Shown: positions 1-7,308 of the stretch, in pieces
How the letters are laid out: each line of letters starts with the position of its first letter
How positions within the stretch are numbered: the stretch's first letter is position 1
Assembly: GCA_002297185.1 (NCBI GenBank)
Contig: DBJV01000106.1
Span: forward strand, 2,585-16,408
Direction: 5' to 3'
Length of the DNA: 13,824 bases
From: Christensenella sp. UBA767
Lineage (GTDB): Bacteria > Bacillota > Clostridia > Christensenellales > CAG-917
The notes under the pieces: model-generated
Told to the model about the DNA's origin: nothing
The model's database searches: none
Seen by the model: the letters and a program-made list of their open reading frames with translations, nothing else
Translations under genes and position numbers: made by a program

Positions 1-178
1 CCCCCGCGAGCGATGCTCTCTTTTGTAGAGAAATGTCCCTAACCGAGTGGGGTGAGAAATGCCGGCGTGTCCGGAAAGAGGGGGTAACTCTATTTAGAGG
101 AGTTACGATGTACTCTATTAGAATGTAAAATGAATTTTAACTATATTCGAAGTGTAATTGAGTTATTTCATCGCTTTT
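1..178. other. Left-edge non-coding stretch with short dyads
   Basis: No recognisable gene. One plus-strand frame is open from the left edge to a TAA at 126-128 (about 41 codons), but the translation resembles nothing I know and there is no start context. The stretch carries short inverted repeats: TCTCT/AGAGA at 17-21 and 27-31, CCGG/CCGG at 70-73 area, and GTAACTC/GAGTTAC at 84-90 and 100-106. None is followed by a T-run, so I do not call a terminator for the TetR gene that ends at 179. It could be part of an interspersed repeat or the tail of a neighbouring gene. Confidence 0.3.
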
Positions 179-733
179 TCACGAGTTCATAACAATAAAA
201 TATTCCGTCAGTTTTTCGGGGGTGTCCGCAAAGGCGGTGGAGTCCCAGTATTCGACGAGAAGAATAAAGTTTTCTATTACGGAATTGACTTTGAGGCTCT
301 TTGGCAAATCCTTGCCGTTTACGAAATTGTTTTCAACGCAAGCGGTGGCAAATTCTTGCAATTCGCCCCTCAAATACGTCAAAAACACGTCCTTACTTTG
401 CGAGAGAAGTATTGCGTGAACAAGCGATTTTTCATCGTGCAAGTGATAGAAAATGTGTGTGATGAAGTGCTTGTAATCGAATATGGACGACTTGGAAAAA
501 TCGTGGCTTTGTTCTTCCTCGACGGTGTGCGAAAACACGTGTCCGAATATCGTCGTGCATATGGATTTGAGCAAATCTTCCTTGGTTTTGTAGTGAGCGT
601 AGAACGTGCTGCGAGCAACGCCGCTTGCGTCCAACACGTCTTGTATGCGCACGTCGCTGTACTCTTTTTCAAGCAAAACGCTTGCAAATGCGTTGTAAAT
701 CTTTTCTGTCGTTGCTGATATTTTTTTATGCAT
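179..733 (-). CDS. TetR/AcrR-family transcriptional regulator
   Basis: A 184-aa one-component regulator. The N-terminal helix-turn-helix lies at about residues 28-50 and shows the family pattern (IQDVLDASGVARSTFYAHYKTKEDLL), with the conserved G, FY-HY and K-LL positions. The rest is a variable helical ligand-binding domain that I cannot assign to a ligand. An in-frame upstream start would add 26 residues, but ATG at 733 is preferred because AGGTG lies 5 nt upstream and the protein then begins just before the HTH domain, as usual. It is transcribed divergently from the ABC importer operon starting at 910. A perfect 6-1-6 inverted repeat sits between the -35 and -10 boxes of its own promoter, which fits autorepression and probably control of the neighbouring operon. 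Family assignment is firm; target and ligand are inference. Confidence 0.93.
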   Translation of the reverse strand: MHKKISATTEKIYNAFASVLLEKEYSDVRIQDVLDASGVARSTFYAHYKTKEDLLKSICTTIFGHVFSHTVEEEQSHDFSKSSIFDYKHFITHIFYHLHDEKSLVHAILLSQSKDVFLTYLRGELQEFATACVENNFVNGKDLPKSLKVNSVIENFILLVEYWDSTAFADTPEKLTEYFIVMNS

Positions 734-750
734 AATTTCACCTCGAATAT

Positions 751-780
751 ATTGTATCAAACACCGTGTTTCGTTGTCAA
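751..780 (-). promoter_or_regulatory. Promoter of the TetR gene
   Basis: On the minus strand, TTGACA (780-775) and TACAAT (756-751) are separated by 18 nt. Transcription would begin about 7 nt further on, shortly before the ribosome-binding site at 743-739 and the ATG at 733. The -35 box matches the sigma-70/sigma-A consensus perfectly. Confidence 0.75.
759..771. promoter_or_regulatory. Candidate TetR operator between -35 and -10
   Basis: A perfect inverted repeat with 6-bp arms and a 1-bp centre (AAACAC-C-GTGTTT on the plus strand). It lies inside the spacer of the TetR gene promoter, where a bound dimer would block RNA polymerase. The position is typical of TetR-family autoregulation. Binding is inference. 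Confidence 0.55.
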
Positions 781-805
781 TACATAAAGTTTGATTTTTA
801 TGGAT

Positions 806-833
806 AAACAAAACATTTTGTTCTGTTTTGTTT
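806..833. repeat. 10-bp perfect inverted repeat in the divergent control region
   Basis: AAACAAAACA at 806-815 and its exact complement TGTTTTGTTT at 824-833, separated by 8 nt (TTTTGTTC). A nested dyad, ACAAAA/TTTTGT, lies at 808-813 and 816-821. The element sits between the two divergent promoters, about 40 bp upstream of the -35 of the ABC operon promoter. It may be a second regulator site; its sequence differs from the 759-771 dyad apart from a shared AAACA half-motif. Confidence 0.45.
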
Positions 834-874
834 GATTATTTATATAAGGAGCGTACAATGTTGTGCAAAATGGC

Positions 875-903
875 TTGATTGTCGTTTGAATTGATGATAC
901 AAT
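875..903 (+). promoter_or_regulatory. Promoter of the ABC importer operon
   Basis: TTGATT (875-880) and TACAAT (898-903) with a 17-nt spacer. The usual start point, 6-7 nt after the -10 box, falls at about 909-911, on the ATG (910-912) of the first ATPase gene. There is no Shine-Dalgarno sequence between the -10 box and that ATG, so the transcript would be leaderless. Confidence 0.65.
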
Positions 904-909
904 ATATGC

Positions 910-1692
910 ATGACAGAACCTCTCCTTGTTGTTGAAAACTTATGCATATATGCGTCGTTTTTGCGTTCGACAGAAAAGATTGTTGGGAGTATTTCGTTTT
1001 GTCTTAATGAGGGAGAACGTCTTGCAATCGTTGGCGAATCCGGAAGTGGGAAATCCATGATTGTAAATGCGCTCACTTCGTCGCTTGCAGACAATTGCTA
1101 TGCGACGGGACGCATCTTGTTTGACGGAATCGATTTAATAGAAAAAAAGAAAAACGAGAAAAGACTCTTGGGAAGGCAAATTGTATTTGTGCCCCAAGGC
1201 GGTGCCGAATCGCTAAATCCGTCTTTGAAAATTAAGACGCAAATATATGAGGCATTTTCAAGAACGGGCATAAAACTAAATACAGAAGAGAAAAAAGCAT
1301 ATTCCATATATAATCTTGCACGTGTAGGGTTGAAAAACGGAGCAGAAATTCTTGGAAAATATCCGTTTGAAATAAGCGGAGGCGAGGCGCAGCGCGTTGT
1401 GCTTGCAATGGCAATGTGTGCCGAGCCAAAACTCATCGTGGCAGACGAGGCGACAAGGGGTATAGACGAAACGGCGAGTACGGTTTTTTGGAAATGCATT
1501 GACAATGACTTTGACAAATCGGCACTTATAGTTGTTACGCACGACATGTCTGTTGCGCAACGATGCGACTACGCTCTCGTCCTTAAGGACGGTCAGGTGC
1601 AAGAATTCGGGAGAGCAGCGGAAGTCCTTGCAAACCCTCAAAGCGAATACACCAAAGATCTAATATCTGCTTGTGAGGTGGATTATGCTTGA
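910..1692 (+). CDS. Peptide/nickel-type ABC importer ATPase, first (DppD/OppD-like)
   Basis: A 260-aa cytoplasmic ATP-hydrolysing subunit of an Opp/Dpp-class importer. Visible motifs in order are Walker A GESGSGKS at residues 42-49, Q-loop Gln96 in VPQ, signature ISGGEAQR at 155-162, Walker B with catalytic glutamate (VADE, 177-180) and H-loop His211. The phrase SLNP after the Q-loop is typical of the DppD/OppD group. The protein is shorter than most OppD/DppD proteins (about 320-350 aa) because the usual C-terminal extension is nearly absent. The D-loop reads RGID rather than the common SALD. ATG at 910 has no Shine-Dalgarno and coincides with the predicted transcription start. The stop overlaps the start of the second ATPase by 8 nt, implying coupled translation. 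The substrate is probably oligopeptides but cannot be read from the sequence. Confidence 0.93.
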   Translation: MTEPLLVVENLCIYASFLRSTEKIVGSISFCLNEGERLAIVGESGSGKSMIVNALTSSLADNCYATGRILFDGIDLIEKKKNEKRLLGRQIVFVPQGGAESLNPSLKIKTQIYEAFSRTGIKLNTEEKKAYSIYNLARVGLKNGAEILGKYPFEISGGEAQRVVLAMAMCAEPKLIVADEATRGIDETASTVFWKCIDNDFDKSALIVVTHDMSVAQRCDYALVLKDGQVQEFGRAAEVLANPQSEYTKDLISACEVDYA

Positions 1693-2401
1693 AGTCGTAA
1701 ACGTCTCAAAGAACTTTACAGTCGGCAACGGAAAAAACAAATCGATTATTAACCCGCTTGTAAACGTAAGCATAACTATTGAAAACGGCAAAAAGATAGG
1801 TCTTATCGGCGCAAGCGGAGAGGGCAAAAGTACTCTTGCCAATATCCTTTGCGGCATATGTGCGCCAAGCGACGGCAAGGTATATGTTGACGGCGTATCG
1901 CTTTGGAGCGACAAGGGCAAATATGACAGAAAAACGGGAAGTGCGGTGCAACTCATTCCGCAAAAACCTGCTCTTGCGCTCGATCCCACTCAACGCATAG
2001 GAAGTGCGATAAAAGAGGAATTTATAGCGTTCAAAAGCGCAAAACGAGGCAAGGATGCCGAGCAAAAGATGTATGAACTGTTTGACATTGTGGGACTTGA
2101 ACATACGCTTGCAAGCAGACTTCCGATTCATCTCAGCGGCGGACAGGCGCAAAGAGCGGTTATCGCGCGTGCATTGGCACTTAATCCGCAAGTTTTAGTC
2201 TGTGACGAATCGACTTCCATGCTCGATCCGACAACTCAAAAGAATATAATCGATCTTTTGGACAGACTTGTAAAAGAAAGAGGTGTATCGGTGCTGTTTA
2301 TCTCACACGATACACGGCTTGTAAGCAGATTTTGTGACGACGTGTACTTCATAAAAGAAGGAAACGTTGAAAAAATCTCTTCAGGCGACGAACAACTATA
2401 A
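1685..2401 (+). CDS. Peptide/nickel-type ABC importer ATPase, second (DppF/OppF-like)
   Basis: A 238-aa partner ATPase that would pair with the preceding gene product under the two permeases. Motifs are Walker A GASGEGKS at 42-49, Q-loop IPQ at 91-93, signature LSGGQAQR at 150-157, Walker B LVCDE at 171-175, D-loop SMLD at 178-181 and H-loop His208. A GTG at 1673 could add four residues, but ATG at 1685 is chosen because GAGGTG ends 4 nt upstream and the protein then starts with the usual short strand (MLEVVNVSKNF). It overlaps the previous gene by 8 nt. Like its partner it lacks most of the C-terminal extension seen in long OppF proteins, so the pair looks like a compact version of the system. 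Confidence 0.93.
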   Translation: MLEVVNVSKNFTVGNGKNKSIINPLVNVSITIENGKKIGLIGASGEGKSTLANILCGICAPSDGKVYVDGVSLWSDKGKYDRKTGSAVQLIPQKPALALDPTQRIGSAIKEEFIAFKSAKRGKDAEQKMYELFDIVGLEHTLASRLPIHLSGGQAQRAVIARALALNPQVLVCDESTSMLDPTTQKNIIDLLDRLVKERGVSVLFISHDTRLVSRFCDDVYFIKEGNVEKISSGDEQL

Positions 2402-2433
2402 GAAAAACACAAGAATAAAAGGAATAACGAAAA

Positions 2434-4029
2434 ATGAAAAAAAACAATGTGTTAATAGCATTATTGTTGACAATCGTTCTTGCAGTCATGTGCGTAGGGC
2501 TTGTTGCGTGCAACCCCAAAGACAATGCGCCGCAAGAAAGAATACTTATCGTCGGTACTACGATGACTGTCGATACACTTAATCGATTGGATGCTGACGG
2601 CAGCGCGTCGGGCGGCTACTATTTCGATAAAATAGCCTCAACCGTTTCGCAAATTGCGGCAGTTAGCGTAATTGACGACAGTTTTGTCGGCGTTGACTGC
2701 GATCTTGCCGTATCCGATGACAAAAAAACGGTTATGCTCACTCAAAAGAGCGGATACAAATGGCATGACGGAACGTCAGTTTCTATAGACGACGTCCAAT
2801 ACACTTTGAGTGCATTGGAAGAAGGCAAAGATTATCAAAGTGTAGTGAAACTAAACGATTCGTTGGTCTATACGGTCGATATGTCAGATACGTTCCTCAC
2901 CAAAGTTGCAGGAAAAACTCTTGTACCAAAGCATTTGTTTGAGGGCAAAACCAAAGAAACGATCACGGACGCAGAGTCTGTTATCGGCGCAGGCCCGTTC
3001 AAATACGTCGGCAGAGATATCGCCGCAGGAACGATTACGTTTGAAAAATTTGCCGACTATCCAAAAGCAGACAGTATAAATTTTGACAAAGTAATATTCA
3101 AAAAATACGGTTCTCAAGACGTGCTTACTTTGGCTCTCAAAAACGGTGAAGTCGATTTGACTTTCGATTATGCCAAAGGTCTCTCGGCAGACGCAATGAC
3201 TGCTTTGAGCGGACAAAACAGCGTGCAGTTGATATCGAGAGCCACGAAACAAATAGATAAAGTGATGTTCTTCAACAATCAAAAGATGACGAATGCCAAC
3301 GTAAAACGCGCAATAGCGTTGTCAATAGATTTTGAAAAAATCCGCAATACGTTTGCACCCGCCGACGCCGTGCCGTCAAGAGAAGGTTTTGTCGCGGAAG
3401 GTATCTTCGGATATAAAGAAACGTCGATTTGGCAACGTAATCTCGAAAAAGCAAAGCAACTCTTGACTCAAGAAGGTTATTCTCAAACTAACAAATTTAA
3501 ATTTGAAATTCTTGTTCATTCAAATACGAACGACACGCAATACGCCGCTCTTCTCGAAACGCAAATCGAAGAAAACGGACTCGTTGACGTCGAACTCGTT
3601 GCAAAAGGTGACGATTGGCAAAAGTATTATCAAGCGGGCAACCATATGGCAAGTTTTGCAAAAATATCTGCAGCCGGCTACGATTTCCTCGCAGGTTACG
3701 GTTCTAAGTATTTGCTTGCGTCTGACACGAGCATATGCGATCAGCATCCAAACCCGGTTGCACACGGACAAATGGCGGTTGAATATGAGACAGGAAATCT
3801 AACTGCATTCGGTTCGATTCTCTACGCAATGAAAAATGCTACGTCAGAGGCGGAACTCATAACCGCAGTCGGAGAGTATCAAGATTATATGGTTGAAAAC
3901 GTGCTTTGCGTTCCGTTCTACTACGCAGGTATCACTTACGGTGCAAGTGCTAAGCTCAACGGTTTCAAACTTGATTCAACGTTGGGTATTCTCAACGTTG
4001 TAACGTTTGAAACTCTTCAAAGAGCTTAA
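2434..4029 (+). CDS. Extracellular solute-binding lipoprotein, family 5 (DppA/OppA-like)
   Basis: A 531-aa substrate-binding protein for the importer. Residues 1-26 form a lipoprotein signal: a positively charged MKK start, a hydrophobic core and the lipobox LVAC with the lipidated Cys26. The mature protein should be anchored to the outer face of the membrane. The stretch YKWHDGTSVSIDDVQYTL, about 80 residues after the cysteine, is the SBP_bac_5 hallmark. AAAAGGA precedes the ATG by 10 nt. The length is normal for peptide-binding members. The gene lies 32 nt after the second ATPase and is followed by a strong hairpin before the permease gene, which would fit higher expression of the binding protein than of the membrane subunits. 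Peptide is the likeliest ligand; a nickel or other solute binder of the same fold cannot be excluded. Confidence 0.93.
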   Translation: MKKNNVLIALLLTIVLAVMCVGLVACNPKDNAPQERILIVGTTMTVDTLNRLDADGSASGGYYFDKIASTVSQIAAVSVIDDSFVGVDCDLAVSDDKKTVMLTQKSGYKWHDGTSVSIDDVQYTLSALEEGKDYQSVVKLNDSLVYTVDMSDTFLTKVAGKTLVPKHLFEGKTKETITDAESVIGAGPFKYVGRDIAAGTITFEKFADYPKADSINFDKVIFKKYGSQDVLTLALKNGEVDLTFDYAKGLSADAMTALSGQNSVQLISRATKQIDKVMFFNNQKMTNANVKRAIALSIDFEKIRNTFAPADAVPSREGFVAEGIFGYKETSIWQRNLEKAKQLLTQEGYSQTNKFKFEILVHSNTNDTQYAALLETQIEENGLVDVELVAKGDDWQKYYQAGNHMASFAKISAAGYDFLAGYGSKYLLASDTSICDQHPNPVAHGQMAVEYETGNLTAFGSILYAMKNATSEAELITAVGEYQDYMVENVLCVPFYYAGITYGASAKLNGFKLDSTLGILNVVTFETLQRA

Positions 4030-4053
4030 TTTTAATAAATAGAATGATTGAGA

Positions 4054-4086
4054 GGCGTTTGCGTGGAATAAAGTCACGCAAACGCC
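4054..4086 (+). promoter_or_regulatory. Intercistronic hairpin between binding protein and permease
   Basis: A perfect 12-bp stem, GGCGTTTGCGTG (4054-4065) with CACGCAAACGCC (4075-4086), and a 9-nt loop. No T-run follows, so it is not a standard intrinsic terminator. It lies 24 nt after the binding-protein stop and 12 nt before the permease ATG. Likely roles are 3' protection of the upstream mRNA segment or control of permease translation. Confidence 0.75.
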
Positions 4087-4098
4087 ACAACTCTAATT

Positions 4099-5061
4099 AT
4101 GGCAAGAAGAATAGGCAAAAATTTATTATTTTCGATAATTGCTTTGGTGGCGATATTTATCGTCAATTTCTTTTTGCCACGTCTTATGCCGGGCGATCCT
4201 CTCGCAAATCTTATCGGAGCAGACGAGGATTCGATAACACAAGAAGAATATGACGCTTTATACCACGAAATGGGTTTAGATCTTCCGCTCGGCAAACAGT
4301 TTGCAAACTACGTTTCAAACTTGTTTAAAGGAGATTTGGGATACTCCTATCACCAAGGCAGAGACGTTGGTTCTATAATAATTGAAAAAATCCCTACGAC
4401 ACTGCAGATTACGTTGCCAGCGTGGGTGCTTTCGGCGTTAATTGCCTGTTGGCTCGGACTTTTTACGGGCAATAGAAAATCCGGAATCGTCGATATCGGA
4501 ATAACGAGCGGATTGATGATTATAGATGCCGTTCCGACGTTTTTATGTTCGATTATAATGCTTATTCTTTTTGCTTTCGAGTGGAAAGTATTACCGTCCG
4601 GGGGGCTAAATTCTCCGTTTGCGCAAAACGTCGTTCCGGATAGGCTTTTACATTTAATCTTGCCTGTTTCGGCATTGGTTTTGGCAACTACGCCAAAAAA
4701 ATATCTGCTTGTGCGCAATCAATCTGCAAACATTATGGACGAACAATATATGTCGTACGCGCGCGCGAAGGGATTAAGCAATGCTCGGCTTGAATACGTG
4801 CATGCTTTCCCAAACATATCGGCAACGTTTATTTCCATGCTCGGCACGAGTTTCGGACATATGATTGCAGGTTCGATAGTTATCGAGAGAGTTTTTTCTA
4901 TAGACGGCGTCGGACTTCTCGTCAACCGTGCGATAAACGACAAGGATTTTCCTGTGCTGCAAGGCACCTTATTGATTATTGCAGTCAGCGTAATCGTTTC
5001 AAATTTCATTGCCGACATTATCGTTTCGTTGTGTGATCCGAGACAGAGGAGGCAGGTATGA
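4099..5061 (+). CDS. ABC importer permease, first (DppB/OppB-like)
   Basis: A 320-aa integral membrane subunit. The first membrane segment is at about residues 9-27, followed by the typical extracytoplasmic region with PGDP at 31-34 and further hydrophobic segments at about 104-124, 136-160 and 184-198. The cytoplasmic EAA loop that contacts the ATPases is at about 217-238 (YMSYARAKGLSNARLEYVHAF). Length and order match DppB. No good Shine-Dalgarno lies next to ATG 4099: the nearest G-rich box, GAGAGG, is at 4050-4055, on the far side of the hairpin. No upstream in-frame start exists after the TAA at 4069-4071. The stop overlaps the next gene's start by 4 nt (ATGA). Confidence 0.93.
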   Translation: MARRIGKNLLFSIIALVAIFIVNFFLPRLMPGDPLANLIGADEDSITQEEYDALYHEMGLDLPLGKQFANYVSNLFKGDLGYSYHQGRDVGSIIIEKIPTTLQITLPAWVLSALIACWLGLFTGNRKSGIVDIGITSGLMIIDAVPTFLCSIIMLILFAFEWKVLPSGGLNSPFAQNVVPDRLLHLILPVSALVLATTPKKYLLVRNQSANIMDEQYMSYARAKGLSNARLEYVHAFPNISATFISMLGTSFGHMIAGSIVIERVFSIDGVGLLVNRAINDKDFPVLQGTLLIIAVSVIVSNFIADIIVSLCDPRQRRQV

Positions 5062-5921
5062 AGAGATATGGCGCAAAAAACTACAAAGTGCGTCGTGCAA
5101 TGTCCGTTGCCGTATTCTCGCTCGGGGTAGCAATACTATTGATGTTTATAGTTTTTGCGATATTCGGAGAAAAAATCGCGCCGTACTCTCCCAGAGAAAG
5201 TTTTGACAAATTTTTACCATGTTCCAAAGAACATTTGCTCGGAACGAACAATATAGGGTATGATATATTGTCGCAACTTATAGTGGCTACACGATCAACG
5301 CTCATAGTAGGAGTTACAAGCGCACTCGCATGTCTCGTTATAGGAGTTGCGATAGGACTATTGGCAGGGTACGTCGGAGGTGTCGCTGGAGAGGCGGTAA
5401 ATGCGTTTATCAACTTTTTCTTGCTCGTGCCGATGTTGCCTGCAGCGATCGTAATTGCGTCATATACGAGTGGCGGAAAGATGAGTATAATTCTCACCAT
5501 TTCTTTGCTATGTTGGTGTTCGACTGCAAGAGCCGTAAGAGCAAAAACGATGGCAGTCAAAAACTCCGAATATATACGTTCGCTCAAATCGCTGGGATAC
5601 GGCGAGGCTCGGATTTTATTGCGACATACGTTGCCCAACGTAATGGACGTGGCTATAGCAAAGTTCATGCCGTCGGTGGCGAGTTGTATAATGGTCGAGG
5701 CAACGTTGAGTTTCCTCGGCATGGGGAGCGTCACGGACGTAACGTGGGGGGTAATGATACAGAACGCTTTCAATTACGGCGGAATACTTCTTGAAAAATA
5801 CAACTGGATTATGGCACCGGGCTGTATGATTATTCTTATGCAGTTAGCCGTATATATGATCAATCAATACGTTGAGTTTAGGCGTAAAATCGTGCAAGAA
5901 GGCACGATAAAGTATAGATAA
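5058..5921 (+). CDS. ABC importer permease, second (DppC/OppC-like)
   Basis: A 287-aa integral membrane subunit that would pair with the preceding permease. Features are the first membrane segment at about residues 17-37, the DppC-type signature LGTNNIGYD at 61-69 (normally LGTDxxGRD), several further hydrophobic segments, and an EAA loop at about 171-194 (EYIRSLKSLGYGEARILLRHTLP). A GGAGG Shine-Dalgarno lies about 5 nt upstream and the start overlaps the upstream stop as ATGA, so translation is coupled. This is the last recognisable importer gene. The order ATPase-ATPase-binding protein-permease-permease differs from the more usual arrangement with the binding protein first. Confidence 0.93.
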   Translation: MKRYGAKNYKVRRAMSVAVFSLGVAILLMFIVFAIFGEKIAPYSPRESFDKFLPCSKEHLLGTNNIGYDILSQLIVATRSTLIVGVTSALACLVIGVAIGLLAGYVGGVAGEAVNAFINFFLLVPMLPAAIVIASYTSGGKMSIILTISLLCWCSTARAVRAKTMAVKNSEYIRSLKSLGYGEARILLRHTLPNVMDVAIAKFMPSVASCIMVEATLSFLGMGSVTDVTWGVMIQNAFNYGGILLEKYNWIMAPGCMIILMQLAVYMINQYVEFRRKIVQEGTIKYR

Positions 5922-5963
5922 TAGACAGATAAAGTGCCGATTTTAGCAATAGAGGTAAAATAT

Positions 5964-6779
5964 ATGTGTCTTGGCGATCCCAATTGCAAATGCAATATGA
6001 TAAGCGATATAAGAGCTTTGCGCGATCAGGAAATCCTGTTCGGAAAGCGTGCCTTGCGCGCCGTCGAGGACGACGAAAAAGTGGCTGCTGCGCGAGAGGA
6101 ATACGCTCAAAATCCGACTTTCGATAATCTTATGGAACTCGGCATCGCGCTTGCTTTCCAAATGAGATATCACGAGGCAATCGAGTGCTTTGAGGGTGCA
6201 ATCAAACTTAATCCCGACAGTTATCAAGCACGCAGAAAATGCGCCGGAAGATATCTTTCCACTCTTCAACTCGACAAAGCGGAAGAGGCGTTTTTGTGGT
6301 GCGACGACAGGGGAGAGGACAGGCTCGACACAAGATATATGCTTGGGTGCATTGCGTATTACAAGTTCGAGTACGAAAAGGCGCTTGCGCTGTTTGAAGA
6401 GTGCTTTGCGCTTGCAGAGAACAACGACGATATGTACGTTGCGGCGCTCTTTTGGGCAATCGCTTGCTCCGTGCAGTTGGGCTACGATTTGGACGGCGTG
6501 CTTGCAAAATACAAGGATATGCATATAGGTCATCACACGGGATACTTGCAAGCGGTGCGCTTGTTTATGGGCGACGACTTGAAAGATTGCGACAATATCC
6601 CCAAAGAGGACAAATTGCAAAACTGCATCTTTATGTACGGCGTGCATTTGTACTATCTGCATCGCAAAAACGCCATGCTTGCCGACATCGCACTCAAAAA
6701 CACGCTTGCCAACGATACTTATTTTTCGGCGTTTGCGTATCTCGGCGCATATACGGAATATTTAAAAAATAACAATTAA
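5964..6779 (+). CDS. TPR-repeat protein of unknown role
   Basis: A 271-aa soluble protein. At least three tetratricopeptide units are visible, at about residues 53-86, 87-118 and 122-155, with the expected small and aromatic pattern (for example LGIALAFQMRYHEAIECFEGAI followed by LNP). A more divergent helical tail follows. TPR units usually mediate protein-protein contacts; the partner is unknown. The N-terminus MCLGDPNCKC has three cysteines within ten residues, which might bind a metal or be incidental. An in-frame GTG at 5934 is possible, but ATG 5964 has AGAGG 8 nt upstream and is preferred. The gene starts 42 nt after the last permease gene, so it may be co-transcribed with the importer. 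No terminator is seen between it and ssrA. Confidence 0.85.
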   Translation: MCLGDPNCKCNMISDIRALRDQEILFGKRALRAVEDDEKVAAAREEYAQNPTFDNLMELGIALAFQMRYHEAIECFEGAIKLNPDSYQARRKCAGRYLSTLQLDKAEEAFLWCDDRGEDRLDTRYMLGCIAYYKFEYEKALALFEECFALAENNDDMYVAALFWAIACSVQLGYDLDGVLAKYKDMHIGHHTGYLQAVRLFMGDDLKDCDNIPKEDKLQNCIFMYGVHLYYLHRKNAMLADIALKNTLANDTYFSAFAYLGAYTEYLKNNN

Positions 6780-6784
6780 AATCC

Positions 6785-6812
6785 TTGCCATTTGGATATA
6801 ATGTGTTATAAT
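6785..6812 (+). promoter_or_regulatory. Promoter of ssrA
   Basis: TTGCCA (6785-6790) and TATAAT (6807-6812) with a 16-nt spacer; a second TATAAT lies at 6797-6802. Start of transcription would be near 6819, giving a 5' leader of about 36 nt that RNase P would remove. The leader includes a short hairpin (ACGCC/GGCGT at about 6826-6848). Confidence 0.7.
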
Positions 6813-6854
6813 CATCTCACCTTGAAACGCCTTTGTTGATTGTGGCGTAGAGGG

Positions 6855-7218
6855 GGGGGTGTACTGGATTCGACACTCAGTTTGAAGCGGTATAAGCACG
6901 TCGCAGGCTCGGCTGCGTAAAAACGGAAATTAAAATTAAATGCAAAAAACAATCAAAAGAGCTCCAACATGGAGTTCGCTCTTGCTGCGTAATTAACTAG
7001 TGGCACATCGACGCAAGGTTTTCTGTTCCCTTGCCAATCGGTGTTATAAAAACAGACAACGCAACCCGATTTCTCGGTAAGGTTGTTGTTATCACGAGAT
7101 CATCAATCGGAGGTTTGCGGATGAACCGAAGTGCGAAACAATCAATCATTCGATAAACGTGTAGAAAGTGCCGAATATGGCTGTTTGGACCGGGGTCCGA
7201 CTCCCCGCACCTCCACCA
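6855..7218 (+). ncRNA. ssrA: Transfer-messenger RNA (tmRNA)
   Basis: A 364-nt tmRNA that rescues stalled ribosomes and tags the unfinished protein for proteolysis. The 5' end GGGGGTGTACTGGATTCGAC is the standard tmRNA opening and pairs with CACCTCC at 7208-7214, followed by ACCA (7215-7218), forming the acceptor stem with one G-U pair. The resume codon is GCA at 6942 and the reading frame ends at TAA 6990-6992, giving the encoded tag AKNNQKSSNMEFALAA with the canonical ALAA end. The T arm is CGGGG/CCCCG (7191-7195, 7203-7207). Its loop reads TCCGACT, with C where the nearly universal T55 is expected. Pseudoknot regions lie between 6993 and about 7150 but I did not fold them. A strong terminator follows. 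Confidence 0.97.
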
Positions 7219-7222
7219 GTCG

Positions 7223-7260
7223 GAATACAAGTTGAACCCCTCAACTTGTATTCTTTTTTT
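7223..7260 (+). terminator. Intrinsic terminator of ssrA
   Basis: A perfect 13-bp stem (7223-7235 with 7241-7253), a 5-nt loop ACCCC, and seven T residues at 7254-7260. It starts 5 nt after the CCA end of the tmRNA. Confidence 0.93.
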
Positions 7261-7308
7261 ATGTTATTTTTGTGGAATCAAAGTTTCACGTCATAATAAA
7301 AAGGCTCG

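Noticed and set aside
158..718. A 186-codon open frame on the plus strand
   Set aside because: It overlaps the TetR gene on the opposite strand, and the TetR frame has a clear HTH, promoter and ribosome-binding site.
858..878. A mini-ORF (MLCKMA) with AAGGAG 6 nt upstream, before the ABC operon
   Set aside because: The convincing operon promoter starts at 875, downstream of its start codon, so the mini-ORF would not be on the main transcript. A weak upstream promoter (TTGTTC-17-TATATA) would start after its ribosome-binding site.
6942..7218. Repeat of the ssrA 3' end as an attachment site at the far end of the 7300-9193 cassette
   Set aside because: I looked for a second copy of the CCGACTCCCCGCACCTCCACCA-type end downstream and saw none in the window, and no intact tyrosine integrase is present, so att sites are not called.
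6997..7230. A 77-codon minus-strand frame beginning MYSDWWRCGESDPGP
   Set aside because: This is the antisense of the tmRNA 3' half, a common artefact of structural RNA genes.
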